Of a stretch of DNA of 64,000 nt, positions 32,337 to 44,947 are shown piece by piece. The notes under the pieces were generated by a model. That model was not told where the DNA came from, did no database searches, and worked only from the letters and a program-made list of their open reading frames with translations. The DNA comes from Macrolepiota albuminosa (lineage: Eukaryota; Basidiomycota; Agaricomycetes; Agaricales; Agaricaceae), in assembly GCA_027475525.1 (NCBI GenBank), contig JAMWFC010000131.1:1-64000 (forward strand). The letters are read 5' to 3'. How positions within the stretch are numbered: the stretch's first letter is position 1; the number at the start of each line of letters is the position of its first letter. The position numbers and the translations under genes were made by a program.

Positions 32337-34282
32337 GGTGTTTTGAGGAAATTTTGGATGCTAGTTCATGTCACGCTCAAACATGTCACGACCAGAGGAA
32401 GTGTGACATCATGTTATCTCATCCTTGAAACTCTTCATTGTGATCATGACATGGCCAAGTGCTGGCGTTTGCCATGGACATCTCAGTAGCCTCACTTGAT
32501 AATAATCACTGATGATTACAGTTCGCTGCCTAAATTCGAACGCCACACAAGGCACTTTGAAGAGCGCAAGAAATCTTCCAAGTAAAATGGCTCTATAACA
32601 ACAGAATATATAAGGACAACAAGTATGAGCAAAACTTGGTTGATCCTTCTGTCTTGCTGAACCAAAGGCATTGATGCCACCATCATGAAAATAGTTCGAC
32701 CGTCTCGCCGTCAACGCGTCAACTTTTGAATATGTTCGGAGACATAAGTCCATAAATAGTCAATGATCTCGAGGGAAGATTGGTCCTTGTCGAGGTCGAT
32801 TTTCTGTTGGACTGAGGACTTGGCATAATGTACTTGAAAAGGTTTAGCTAAAATGAATAACTAAGGGTCAGTACCAGCTCCAACTTGCAGTTGCCAGGAT
32901 TAACCAGGAATCCCCCAAAAAACCCGGTGCATCACCGTAATGAAACTCTGGGCTGGAACTCATCACTTGTAAATCAGGTTCTTGTCGTGACTTGGTCAAT
33001 TTAATTCATTCTTTATTGATCCTGGCACTTCTCATGTCTTAGATACCAGAGATCTTCAAATACTATGACTTACATCTCGAAGACTCTAAGTTTACCCGCT
33101 TGTGCGACGTTATCGTGTCCGTACACGCTAGCGTCACACCCCGTCTGTTGGTAGCGAGGATCGTGTGGAGGGGAAGGAAATCGGAAGATATATTGACAAG
33201 TAGGACTGTAGTTATCTTCTAGCCTTCGGAGGATGACAAACTTCAAGTCCTCATCCACACTAGCTCGAGGTAAGCTATGGCCTACAATGTTGCCAAATAG
33301 CGCACTAAGTATTCTTCGAAGATCATTGCGTACTGAACGCCAATCAATTGATCGTATGTAAACTCGGACCACATACCCTTTGATGATTCATTGTTGGTGC
33401 AACTGACGAGCCTGCGACAAGATTGAAACCAATTTAGTTATTCAATAGGTAGGTCAAATAGTCGATAAATTCTGGTTGGGGCCGCAAGCTCATATACCTC
33501 CAGAAAAGGTGATTATGGTCTTGACTTTATGGAGTAGGACGTGACGTCAGTACACCGGGTGCTTGTACGATAACCATGAGATGATTAGATAGCGTAAATG
33601 AAAGCTTCTTAACATAAAGACCAGCGTAGATTGAATGCTAGGCCCCGAGTTTACACTCTCTTTCGTGCCCATGCTGAATGTTTCATGGCTATAGATGATC
33701 GCATTTGACAAGAAGCCTAGCCTAGATGCATGGAGGTGACGGAGATGAGCAAAGCGTATCTCTCATGGACACAAAAGAGTGGAACTTCTGAGTTCTGTCA
33801 AGAACGTCAGCTTTCATGTCAATGAACAAGAGATGTCTAGGTACGGCATTTTCCGACCTTGTCAGATCTTCCTTGGATTCTTTTGCTCACCAAGCAAACT
33901 CAATCTGTATCACGAGAGGACTGGCAATTGCAACCTATCAGTCCATCCATTACTCTTCAACGACGGGCGCAATCTCTGCTTGTGTTTTGGGAAGCGGCCG
34001 GACCGGCTGCTGATAAAGCCGGTCATGCGCCCCATTGGACAGACGATCAAATGATCGAATGTGGAGACCTCGAGGAAGGCCACTTGGTGCTCGGCGAAAT
34101 ACAGAAGTCCATGGGAACGCGGTGGTCTGGATGGGTCAAGAACACTGCAAAAGACTCAGACAGCAGAGGAATACGGCGATATCCGAAACAGCAATTGTTT
34201 CTGAACGTCACGATTTCTGGAGCCAATCGCCGCAGCCGGATTATTTAAATCTCGATCGTAGAAAATGAGAGTCCCGCCCGCA
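32337..34282. other. Intergenic region, no confident gene
   Basis: Spans the MTR4 promoter and the catalase promoter. A minus-strand candidate can be spliced from about 33390 to 33072, giving a peptide of about 65 residues with a plausible GTATGT intron, but it resembles no family I know. Nothing else was recognised. Confidence 0.4.
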
Positions 34283-34290
34283 TATATAAA
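34283..34290 (+). promoter_or_regulatory. TATA box of catalase gene
   Basis: TATATAAA lies 55 bases before the leader that ends in ATG at 34345, in a GC-rich context, as in strongly expressed genes. Confidence 0.6.
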
Positions 34291-34344
34291 GGCACGGGCC
34301 TTTACGGCAGGGCTTTGTCTTCTATCCGACCTACAATCCAAGCC

Positions 34345-36445
34345 ATGCCGTCTGCCCAAGTCCATAACACCAAGGACGGTGCCGTTTACACCACCTCCAA
34401 CGGTGCACCCGTCGCTGAGCCCTATGCTGCTCAGCGCGCTGGCCCTCTTGGCCCTTTGCTCCTCCAAGGTTTGAGAAAAGGAGGTCGTAATAACCATCCT
34501 TGCTTATCTCTCATCTACAGACTTCCATCACATCGATCTCCTCGCTCATTTTGATCGCGAGCGTATTCCTGAGCGTGTCGTAAGTGTTTACCAATGACAG
34601 CTCATCATGGTGCATTTCTAATCAATATTTCCTCTTAGGTCCACGCTAAAGGCGCCGGCGCCCATGGTTACTTCGAAGTGACCCACGACCTGAGTGACAT
34701 CACCTCCCAGCCTCTTCTCCGTCAGGTTGGGAAGAAAGTTCGTGCGACTGTCCGCTTCTCGACTGTCGGAGGCGAGTCTGGATCTGCCGACACCGCTCGC
34801 GATCCTCGTGGCTTTGCTATCAAGCTCAGGACCGAAGAGGGTAACTGGGACTGGGTGTTCAACAACACTCCCGTTTTCTTCATTAGAGACCCGGCCAAGT
34901 TCCCTCACTTCATCCACACTCAGAAGAGGGACCCCCAGACCCACTTGAAGGACTCTGACATGTTCTGGGTAGGTTGACAATCCTGCGAATTTTGACAAAT
35001 ATGTAATCTTTCGCAGGACTACCTTTCTCAAAACCCAGAATCAATTCATCAGATTATGATTCTGTTCTCCGACCGTGGCACTCCCGACGGCTACCACCAG
35101 CAGCACGGCTACTCTGGCCATACCTTCAAGTGGCTCAAGGACGATGGGTCCTTTGTTTACGTTCAAGTCCACCTTCGCGTGGATGGAGGCTTCAAGGTGA
35201 TTATTATTTCATTGTACCAGGAGTGAGTCTTCAAGTTCTTCAGACCCTCGATAATGCCACCGCGACCAAGTTGGCCGGTGAGAATCCGGATCACGGCACT
35301 CAGACTCTCTTCGAAGCCATCGAGTCTGGAAAATACCCCTCGTGGACTGTCTACATCGTGAGTAACAGCGCATTCTTTTATCTCAGCATCTGAAAATTCA
35401 CGGGGCTATCTGTAGCAAACCATGACCCCGGAACAGGCGGAGAACTTCCGCTATAACGTTCTCGATCTCACCAAAGTTTGGCCGCACAAGGAGTTCCCTC
35501 TCCGCCCCATCGGCAAGTTGGTCCTCAACGAGAACCCTCAGAACTACTTCGCCGAGATTGAGCAGGTTGGTATCCATTACGCTTCGCATTCATCCAATTA
35601 ATTGGTCTGTTTTTGTGTCCAGGCTGCCTTCTCGCCCTCTCATCTCATCCCGTACATCGAGCCATCGGCCGATCCCGTCCTTCAATCTCGCCTGTTCTCC
35701 TATCCCGACACCCACCGCCACCGCCTTGGCGCCAACTACCAGCAACTCCCCGTGAACGCTCCTATTGTACCCGTCGCCAACTTCCAGCGTGATGGCCCGG
35801 CCGCTTTCGTCTCGCAGGGCAGCCGCCCCAACTACCAGAGCACCATCCAGCCGCTATCGTACCGCGTCAACAAGGCTACGATTGACTCGACTGTCCGCGA
35901 TTTGGAGCGTGAGGCTAGGCACGAGAACTTCGTCGGCAGTGCTTTCAGGGATCTCAGCGAGATTACCGAACGTTTGTCTTTCGTTACTCATTTTTCTATG
36001 ACGTGTTGTTTTAACAGACTATCTCGCTGTAGTCGACTTTGAGCAGCCCCGTGCCCTTTGGAGCAAGGTTTGGAACGACCAGCAGCGTGAGGCTTACGTC
36101 CAGAACGTCGCTGGTCACTTCGGTACCGTGAAGAGCGCTGCAGTCAAAGCCAGGCAGCGTGCGTAACCTTGTTTTTTTTCCCTTCCATTTTCGCGTTGCT
36201 CATATATCTTCTAGTCTCTGTCTGGGCCGCCGTTGACCAAGGCCTTTCTGACCGCATTGCCCGGGCTATCGGCCACCCATCTGTCAGGCCCCTCCAGGTT
36301 AAACCTGCTTCTGAGGCTGTCAAATTCCGTGCTAGACTCGGGTTTGCATCCATCCCTAGTACTGCGAAGTTCTAGTGTTCGGATCTGACGCATTTTTTTT
36401 TTGGTTCGTCATCGTAGGTTTGCATCCAAGATTCAGCGCAACTAA
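34345..36445 (+). CDS. Catalase (haem, small-subunit type)
   Basis: Decomposes hydrogen peroxide. The N-terminal [29 protein letters not shown] segment spans the first intron; HAKGAGAHG carries the catalytic histidine (about nt 34640). [20 protein letters not shown] and [10 protein letters not shown] contain the distal Asn and NADPH/haem-contact residues. Proximal haem tyrosine is in [14 protein letters not shown] (about 35690). The gene has seven or so short introns; the last one splices GG/G into the [10 protein letters not shown]-terminus, ending at 36443-36445. Length of roughly 510 residues fits the small-subunit clade. It has no signal peptide, and the C-terminus is not a clear PTS1, so cytosolic or peroxisomal location is open. 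Confidence 0.94.
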
Positions 36446-37564
36446 GCCTGGAGAGTTTCTTTCTGCCCTTTTTGCTTTTCGTTGTGGATGGAATCTCTAT
36501 GCTTTCGATGCTTTGATCTTGTAACAATACCTGCGTGTAAAATTGTCAAAATGTGGTAGGATAGCCACATTCTGTAACAAATACCAACATGACTTGAAGA
36601 CTATAAAAACCACCAGTTTTTGGCCCCAAGTGAGTGCACTCAGAGATGAAAGTTCCATTTGTGGTCCGGGAAGCTCCTGCGAAAACTTGTCCAGAAATTT
36701 CCCAAAATCTGGCCTCAAATCCGCAATGACAGACAACATATAGCCTGAAAAGGAAATTCTCATTTTTTCATACAGAAGTCCGTCATAGGAATAGACCTCG
36801 AAGACACAATAGACAAGCTTGAATAATGATAAGAATGGAGAATGTTTTTTTGCAACGGCGTTGTCATAGAAGCGAGACATTAGAGAAGTACTGTCCTGCT
36901 TGAAGATGGAATACAGAAAAAGAAGTTCGTTCCTAGTTACGCATTCTATCCAGATCTGCGAGTGCCCTGAGAACTAGACCGGCTTGAGTGAGGGAATGGT
37001 ATCGAAAATTCGATTAGTTTTCAAATTTTACAAGCATCAACGAGTTGCGGATAAGACTCATATATTGGCACCAATCTAACTACTGCTCGACTGTCAAGTC
37101 GATATTCTCTTCGAAGCCAGACGACCATGATTACTGATCTACTGTAGAAAGGAACCACGAAGCTGAATGATGAACGCCCGTCACCTAGGTTTTCATTGTA
37201 ACCTGATGCTGCACATTACAAGATAGATGCACCAGAGGAGGGTTCCTTGCTTACTCGCAACTACGTTGATAGCGAAGATCAGCTTAGAAAAACAAACTTT
37301 CAAGTCCCTTTGGTAAGAGAATGAAATATACAGGCAGTCGTTTATACGTCGTCTACTGAGTAGAAATAATTACAGGTACGCAATACACGGGGAATATACC
37401 ATAGCAAGAAGAAGAGAGCGTGGAGGGCTATTAAATTCAAGAACCAAGAAAAAAAAACGTGACTAATAGTCTGCCAATAGTGAGTGTTCAGGACGAAAAA
37501 TCCAGCTCATCCGCGACCCGACCGTCCAGCGGGGGACATTCAAAAATCCAAGTTTATCAAGTTT
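36446..37564. other. Intergenic region between catalase and kinesin
   Basis: A 127-codon minus-strand open frame (36497-36880) shows no family features and no supporting splice structure. The rest is AT-rich with scattered stops. No gene is called. Confidence 0.45.
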
Positions 37565-40500
37565 TCATGGCATCAAATTCTCCTTGTCGCCCAACACCTC
37601 GTGTGCAGGGCTCTTCGCTCCCTTCTTCGCACCAGACTCTCCTCCGATTCCAAATCCAAAGATTTTCCTCTCTTTCTTTGTGTCCTTGGTTTCCAAGGGC
37701 GTTTCTGCGTCGATAATCTCAAAGCTCACATCGCTCCATTCCTCCGGCATCTGCTCAAGCATAAGTGGTGCATGGGGTTTGAGCTTCATTCCGTCACCCG
37801 TCACATCCAGGCGGACGGGTGATTCTGCGATTGATGATAGAACGTCTGTGCTGTCGGTATTCGAGATAGAGGTGGGTCTGAATGCTGGCTGATTCGCACG
37901 ACGTTCCGCAAACGCGGCTATAGCACCTCCCACAGTGGGCATCGGTGGTCGGATTTTTGATGCATTAAAGGAGGATGAGGATGGAGGCATAGCGAGTCCC
38001 AACCCGACGGAGTCGAACTTAGACACGAATGCCGCAAGTGCCCGACGTTCTTCCTCCAGTGTCATTCGTATCTGCATGTCTCATCAGCCGAGCTAACACT
38101 AAACAAAAGAAAGGACAGGAAGCATGCCTTCTTCTCCTTTTCAATTTGCTTCACCAGTTCTTCTGCCCACCGCTCCTTCTCCTCTCTCTTCTTCACCTCA
38201 GCCGCAAGCTTATCCTTCCACTCTTTCTCTACGTCTTCTCTAACTTGACGCAAAGGCTCCCCAAGGTTTTCCTCATACCCCCTCACAACAATCTCGAGTT
38301 CCTTTATAGTCTTACTCTGCTCCTGGATCAGCTGGTCCTTGTCGTTGTCAGTTGGGTTGATGGGCAAAGGCGGCCGTGCTTCCAACGCTGCCTCGAGCGA
38401 GAGTATTTGCGTTGCCTGCGAGTCAATTTGTAGGCGCGCAGAAAGGAGTTCTTGTTGCAGCTGAGATAAAATGTCAAGACGAGGATCGAGGGGAATGAGA
38501 GAAAACATACTTGGTAAGGAGACATGTCAAAGTCGAGCTTGACGGGGCTCGCCGGGCGACTTTCATCACCCTTTGAATCGCTGACTGTCTGGCTTGTCAG
38601 GATCAACTTCGTCAGTTGTTTAATGCGGGAATTGAGGTCATTCATTGTCTTGGATTCATCGATTTGCTGATATCAGCGAAGTTCCATCAGAATAACACAA
38701 TAAAGAGAAACTAATGACGAACTTCACGCGCAGAGAGTCTGCGGTTTCGAGCGGGTGCCTCAGCCTCGCGCTCAGCGAGACGACGCTTGAGGTCTTCAAT
38801 TTCTTTCCTGTACCGTTCAATTAGCGCGTCTGTGTCAACAACCTCCTTCTTTTGTGCGTTCAGCTGCGGCAAATTTAAGCGTGATGTTTCATTATTGTAG
38901 AGGACTCAGATTAACCTGGACATTCTTGATGCGTTTCGCGAACTGCAGGGTGCTCATCGTCTCGGAGACGGCACTAGGTTCAGGATTGATTGTGCAAATG
39001 ACACTGATGCGTGCGTTACCAGAAAGCGAAGGCTGCAACATCCGCGTGAGCTTGGAGTTACGGTAGGGAATGTGATCACTGAATTTCTCGTCGGTAAATC
39101 AAGATCTAGGCAAAACAAGAGGTAACACACGTTTTGCGCTTGGAAGCATTGTCAGCCAGGGTACCAATGACAGTTCCTAGAGTAAGCAAGCTGTGCGACA
39201 TTGGTCGAGTTATTTCGCGGAAAGGTAAAGATGAATGACAAACCTCGTATTAATATATTTTCCTTCTCTTGTCCTATCTTTATCAGAAGTAGCCTTCTCA
39301 GAGCCTGCGAGATCAATGAGACTCTTGAAAATGAGATCAGGTCGGATGCGAAGAAGTCATATAAGAAGTTCGACCTACCAGAACGCTTGTTTGAACACTT
39401 CGTCCCCCACGCGACTGCAAACGTGGTCCACTTGGCACAGGCGTCTGCGACCTTCCCAACCCCGGTGTCTGTGATCGTGGCCCAGGAGTATTCCTTCCTG
39501 GTGCAGGCGTATGACGCCCATTACCAGAGACAGGTTTCTCATCGTCGTCATCGTCTGGCACAGTACAACTTCTCTCCCGACTTTCAATCACCATTCGGAA
39601 TACGCTGTGACTGCGACTACTTCGTTCATTCCAGTCTGTGCACGCCGTTCGGCGGTTCCCCTCGCCCCTCCGTAGTACTTCCTTTACTCCCTTAAGGCTC
39701 GTCACTACCTCTTCTCGCAATGGAGCGAGAATAACCTCGTTCCCTAACCCACCTTGTATTTGTACAGGGTTCTTTGCCGCGCTTGCGGGAGGCGCAAGAA
39801 GGTCATGGATTGTTTCATTGTAGATTTCGAGATACGAACATCGAAGGAGATACTCGCGTTCCGGGGTCTGACGGATGAACGCAAATACGTCACGCATTGC
39901 GCGAGGAATAATACCAGGTTCAGAATCGTTACCGCTCAGGGTAAAGGTTTTCCCAGAGGCTGTTTGCCCGTATGCAAAGATAACGGCGTTGTAGCCTTCC
40001 ATAGCAGCGTGGACGTGCGAACGCGCGACGGTGCTGTATATTGGTTTGTTAGGCGTACCAGTGAGGATTGAATCAAAATTGAAGGACTGGATGGGTGTAC
40101 TGGAGGATTTGGCATAAGTGGGATCGAGTTTGATTGAGTTGGTAGTGGGGGTGGAATTCCACGCTAATGTGCCGTCAGTTGGTCGAATTCTATAGACTTT
40201 TTCATTCACTGCCAATAAAAGCTGGTGTTTCCTTACCTTATGGAGACCATGACCTTGTCTTCTTTGCCATGATTACGGGTAGCAGCTTGGAGCCACGCCT
40301 CGTCAATTTCACCAGAGAGGTCACCTGGTTCTATGGTTGCTGAATCAACAAGTACTTCTTCTGGATCAACGTTGCTGACGTCCATCTCACTCGTCGGGAT
40401 TAATGCTGGGCTTTCAGCCCCTTTGCGGGTCGGTGTCCCAGGTGTTCGTGGTCGTGCGGGCGTGGCAGGAACTGGTGCAAGAGAGGGCCTATTCAAGTGC

Positions 40501-40697
40501 GCTTTAAGATAATTAAGAGGAGCTTTGTACTTCTTGTTTGAATTTAGTAAACTTGTTCGAGCGAGTCGTCCAGAGAGGTCAGCTGAAGTTGTGGCATTCG
40601 AAGAAACAGAAGATTTTGACGACACTGAGGAAAGAGGATGATTTGGAGTGGACGGGACCGTCTTCGCTGGCTTTGCCGACGTGCTTGAGGCGACCAT
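37565..40697 (-). CDS. Kinesin motor protein, kinesin-7 (Kip2/KipA/Tea2-like)
   Basis: Plus-end-directed microtubule motor; fungal relatives deliver polarity and plus-end factors. A Ser/Pro-rich N-terminal region of about 140 residues (start at 40697) precedes the motor. VSIRVRP spans the first intron, P-loop AYGQTASGKTFT is near 39955, and switch I NERSSRSH is near 39615. Switch II DLAGSE falls near 39315, with LTRMLQPSLSGN near 39035-39060. A neck and coiled coil rich in Glu/Lys/Gln follow (38750-38110), with a Ser/Pro/Gly tail ending GDKENLMP. The acidic/Pro-rich insert in the motor before the QTSVL segment (about 39400-39520) is unusual. Poorly conserved N- and C-terminal tails are typical of this family. 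Confidence 0.88.
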
Positions 40698-40797
40698 GAT
40701 TGGGGTCAGAGCTAGCAATGAGTGGTTCAACCGTGCGAACAACACAATCTAAGGTCGCGTAAAGCATCACGTGGCCGTTCCGTTCCTGGCGAACTTA

Positions 40798-41293
40798 GAA
40801 AGTATCCCATAGTAGGGTAATCAATGATGAAGACGACCAAAGGAGAAGCGAAGGAAATGCAAACGAAACCCTGAGAAGGAGACTGGAGGCACGACTGAAC
40901 TTAGACAGACAACTCTCGAAGAGGAACAGGGGATCGAGAGTGAGAATTAATCCGGAACTGATAAAGAGTACATGGAGAGGCCTGCTAATAGATGAGGGTG
41001 ACTTGCCGACGGACTGGCCGGGGCGAGCTGAGGTTTTAGTGGGTATACGTGACCCGAAAGGCCTCTGGGAACGACACCTCCCAGATGGTTAACACGGAAT
41101 CCCACACTACTCCACACCAGGAGTGTGCATAAAGCATTTCCTCAGGGTGGACGCCTACACGCAGGATGATACTGCACAACAGCGGGCCGGATAGACTAAC
41201 CCCGAAAGGGCATAGTTGTTAGTAACTGAAAGCTACCAAATGGTAACGCTCCTCCAAAAAAAAAAAAAAAAAAAAAGAAAGTATCCCATAGTA
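40798..41293 (+). mobile_element. Non-LTR retroposon (SINE or 5'-truncated LINE) with poly(A) and target-site duplication
   Basis: A 17-bp direct repeat GAAAGTATCCCATAGTA occurs at 40798-40814 and again at 41277-41293. Between them lie about 440 bp ending in an uninterrupted poly(A) tract of about 21 bases (41256-41276). Terminal poly(A) plus flanking duplication is the mark of target-primed reverse transcription. No RNA polymerase III box is convincing, so a 5'-truncated LINE is as likely as a SINE. It sits about 100 bp upstream of the kinesin ATG. Confidence 0.88.
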
Positions 41294-41584
41294 CTTATTG
41301 ACAGATGGGACGTCTTCTACAGCATTAGCAATGTGATCAACAAATGTATGGTGAGACATCCCCTGTACCATTCACGAGTCAACGATCATTGATTAGATGC
41401 TCATATTATGATATCGTCCTTTCATCAACAATCCCTTCCCACTCAGAGAAAGTGCTCATTAAGTTTGGCGACAGCGTGAACTGAATATATCCACATTTCT
41501 CATCCCTTGATCGTGCGGTGCATGAGGAAAATTCATGTTGTGCGATACGTAAGCGAAAAAAGCAAGACAACTCCCAGTCACCAC

Positions 41585-42304
41585 TCAAACGACCGTACCC
41601 GCGTTTGAGGCGATACGCGGCCACAAATCCGCCTGTGTAAATATAACAGGTAAGAAACAGAGGTTGCAAGAGTACACGTAGAATCAGACATACGCATTCT
41701 TTTGCCACAGGGCCAGTGATAGCGGACCCCTTCATCTCTCCCTTAGGGTTGACAATAACGCCAGCGTTGTCCTGAAGACAATGGTCAAGATTGGGAAAAG
41801 AGTTCAGTAAAGGACACACCTCAAAGTAGAGGAAGACACCATCTCTCCGGCGCCATGCTTTACGTTGACGTACAACGACAGCAGGCATAGCTAGAGATCA
41901 GAGCCACTATCAGCACCCATCGTGAAATCGAGTCAAAAAAGCTCACTCTTTTTCCTCAACTCTGGCTTTCCCTTCTTCACAGACGCAACGACCATGTCAC
42001 CAACACCAGCATCAGGAAGCCTGTTAAGGCGTGCACCAAAGCCGTAGGGCTCGATGATGAACAAGCTCTTCGCGCCAGAGTTGTCGGCGCAGTTCAGGAC
42101 GGCACCAACAGGGAGACCGAGAGTAAGACGGAATTTAGTTCCAGATGCTCCTCCGCCTATTTCATTAAGAGAATATGCCCAGATTCAAATCGCATGTGCA
42201 GAGCAAAAGCATGGAATTGCAAGAGAAGAGAGTAGTTCCAGCGGTCAGCAATCGATATATATCCAGAGAAGTAGTGAGGGCGTACCGCGGGTTGCTTGAG
42301 CCAT
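41585..42304 (-). CDS. RPL23: 60S ribosomal protein uL14 (L23)
   Basis: Large-subunit ribosomal protein at the subunit interface. The start at 42304 gives MAQATRG, spliced over an intron of about 140 bases to [17 protein letters not shown]. Next come [86 protein letters not shown] and [18 protein letters not shown] at 41585. These blocks cover the whole family length of about 140 residues. The long first intron after a very short first exon is typical of ribosomal protein genes. Conservation is so high that the call is secure. Confidence 0.96.
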
Positions 42305-42592
42305 TTTTTCGGGGTGTCTTGAGGAATGGAGGCGACTTGCAGACTGGACACAATAACACACACAAAGTTTCCTGCCGAGAATCGGCAGCAAGGTCATGTA
42401 CAGTTCTTCGGCATCTTCCGCTGTCCCTAATCTGAAATGCTCTCGCTCAGATTCGACATGTCATTTGGTCATGATAGAAAGAACATCAAGTATATACAAG
42501 GACAGATCAATGGAGTTTTTTTGGGGGATAGGTATCGTGGAATAGAATGTGTCCCTGGTAGATGGTAAAAGTTCAACGTCACTCAAAGAACC

Positions 42593-44252
42593 CTATGATC
42601 CATGTCTTTCATCAAAATTCTCCCGATGTTGTAATTCTCTAATCAGAGGCGAGGTCTGCCGTGATTGATCTCGCGTTCCCAGTTTATGGCATGGAGAGAC
42701 CGGTGACACCAGTGTAGACTTGCTCTGTCGAACGGAACTAAAGGAAGACGCCACGTTCATATTTGCGTGGTGAGCCGTCCGCGTCAATGACGATACACTT
42801 GTAGATGATAATGAGACTGTCGAGGCTTCTCGTTCACGAATCCATTTCGTTTTCATACTGGTGAAGTATTTCTATGTAGAAGTGAGAGGGCTGACAAGCC
42901 TCCGGGGAATTGGTAACTCACATAAAATCCAACGAGAAGGACAATAAGCAAAACAAACACTACACCGACAGAAATTCCGGCAACTGCACCAGCAGACAAA
43001 CTGCGAAGTTATTATGGTGATAAAAATATCTTTCACTTCCACTTGACATCATACCGAGATTCATTTTGCTCTGAGCCACTGACACTTGGGCCACTGACAC
43101 TAGTTGTTTCTGTTGGACTTGGACCCCTATGCAAGGTAAGAAACGTCAAGCAGATTAGACAAAACGAAGGACATACGCGGAAGTAACATTCGACGGGAAA
43201 TTTGGGAGCGTAAAAACTTCCACATAATCAATTTCGAACAGAGAATCTTCTTCATTGACCACATGAAGGGTATGATTACCCGGGCCCAGATCGTTGCCAT
43301 AGTAAAGCAAGGTCTGTGCAACATAAGTCGGCTCCGTGGCTACCAAAGTCTCTGGTAATTGGTCATCCAGCTGAACTGTATATGCCCCGTTACTGGGACC
43401 GACAGAGCCATAAAGAGATATAGCATTCCCTTCCATATATAAGTCTGATGAACAATACGCAGTAGAACGATTGTCAAGTACTCACCCTATTACTGATGTG
43501 ATGACAGTTTCATACAGCGATCAAGGACGATGCTCACCGAAAAAGTCAAATTAAACGCAGACCCCAAGGTTGATGTTGAGCTAAAGTAAGGAATGAGGCA
43601 TACTTTGATTGGATTTACTTCAATGCACACGTACTGTCCAGTGTTATCACGGAAGTTTCCCGCTTGTAATGGTGTCGTTGACCATAAACCTTTATAATAG
43701 TTGAATGAAGGGTCTATGTCATCCAAAACCAGATTAGACATTTTCTTTGAGTCAACCGCAGTCCATTTTATCTAAGTGAATCAGACCAAGTTATTCGATC
43801 CGGATGAAAGAATCTGCTCACGTAGTCAACATTAAGGCTGCCATTGTTCTTATTTAGAATTGTTATCGTGTGCGTCGTGGAGTTTAATGGGCGAGAGATG
43901 TAGATGGGCACACCGTACTGGATGGAAGAATTCTTGCCGGTCCAGGGAATACGACCCACGATACCATCAATGTTTACAGTATAATTTCCATTTTTAGGGC
44001 TCGTGGTACCATAAACAACGACGCTGACTCCTTCGAAGACAAAGGATATCGTTGCACCAGACGTTTGAGTCACCATACACGTTTTGCTGTGGAAGCTGAA
44101 GACTGTTAGAACGTAGCAGTGGCTAACAACGTCGCAGCTGACTTGATCGCTTCGGTAGGGTCCGTGCTACTATTCTGCTGAGTCCATGCGCCTTCCGGTT
44201 GATATTTTATGAGCGGGCTACCGTCGTCGACAGTCAAAGTTAGTCCTGACAT
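42593..44252 (-). CDS. Single-pass membrane protein with two lectin-like beta-sandwich repeats
   Basis: Type I-like membrane protein of a family common in Agaricomycetes, function unknown. The N-terminus is LTLTVDDGSPLI. Two related extracellular domains follow: one with GVSVVVYGTTSPKNGNYTV (about 44030) and one with AISLYGSVGPSNGAYTVQLDD (about 43410). Each ends in a DYV segment. A hydrophobic helix (about 42940-43010, rich in Ala/Val/Leu) leads to a basic, Ser/Thr-rich cytoplasmic tail. The beta-sandwich repeats resemble galactose-binding-like folds; this is inference. No signal peptide is seen at this start. A short 32-nt intron near 44120 is required by the frame and is suspicious. Confidence 0.7.
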
Positions 44253-44947
44253 CGGGTGCGAAGAAAAACAGCAGATGTAGACACATCTGCGACTCCGGGT
44301 CTTAATATGGCTTACGATCTTCTGGAGCCAGTGCCCGATGTGGTTCTGTCACAGGGGAGGCATAATGATCAACTGAAAGTGCTCCTTGTTGGCCATCAAA
44401 TAGATATGCATCGAATCTCTCATGTCAACATTTGATTGACTTCATGGCAGATAGACGGATACATGGGGAATCAAGTACGCAGAGAATGTTATGCACATGC
44501 CGACAGAGCTAGGAAGAACCGCCAGAAAATACAGAAAAGATGCGGGAGCAATGACACTGATGTCTATTTATGTCCATAGAAACCGTTGTACAATTCATGT
44601 GAAAAGTCCTGGTCGTGAGTCTTCCGCTTGTGTGGAGTGGACAGTTTCAAGTGCCAGAAGTAGACAGACGAATTGCAGTCAAAAACAGAGCCATTAGTAT
44701 GTCAAAGGACGACGAGATCCACGAGACATCGAGACCTCGCTCACTAAAAGTAAATGACTGAAATATGACGGTTCAGCGCTGCAGCAGCGCTCGAACTGCG
44801 CGCATAGATGGATGGATATCGATAAACTTGAGACAACCATGACTTCAACGATACGTATACCATATAGCGGCTATCACCGAACAATGTGCGAAAAAACGAC
44901 GGCCACAAATAGTATACTGACGGTATTGTGTTGACAAGAGATTGCAA
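44253..44947. other. Intergenic region, no gene recognised
   Basis: Lies between two minus-strand genes. Open frames here are short and without family features. Confidence 0.5.

Noticed and set aside
33070..33390. Small minus-strand gene with a plausible GTATGT intron
   Set aside because: The splice model gives a peptide of about 65 residues without known features; the evidence is too weak to call a gene.
36380..36430. Short repeat GTTTGCATCCA near the catalase 3' end as another tandem duplication
   Set aside because: Only about 11 bases match; the two occurrences are the intron start and the next exon start, and splicing gives the normal C-terminus.
36497..36880. 127-codon open frame on the minus strand
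   Set aside because: No family resemblance, no splice signals and low-complexity AT-rich context; likely chance.
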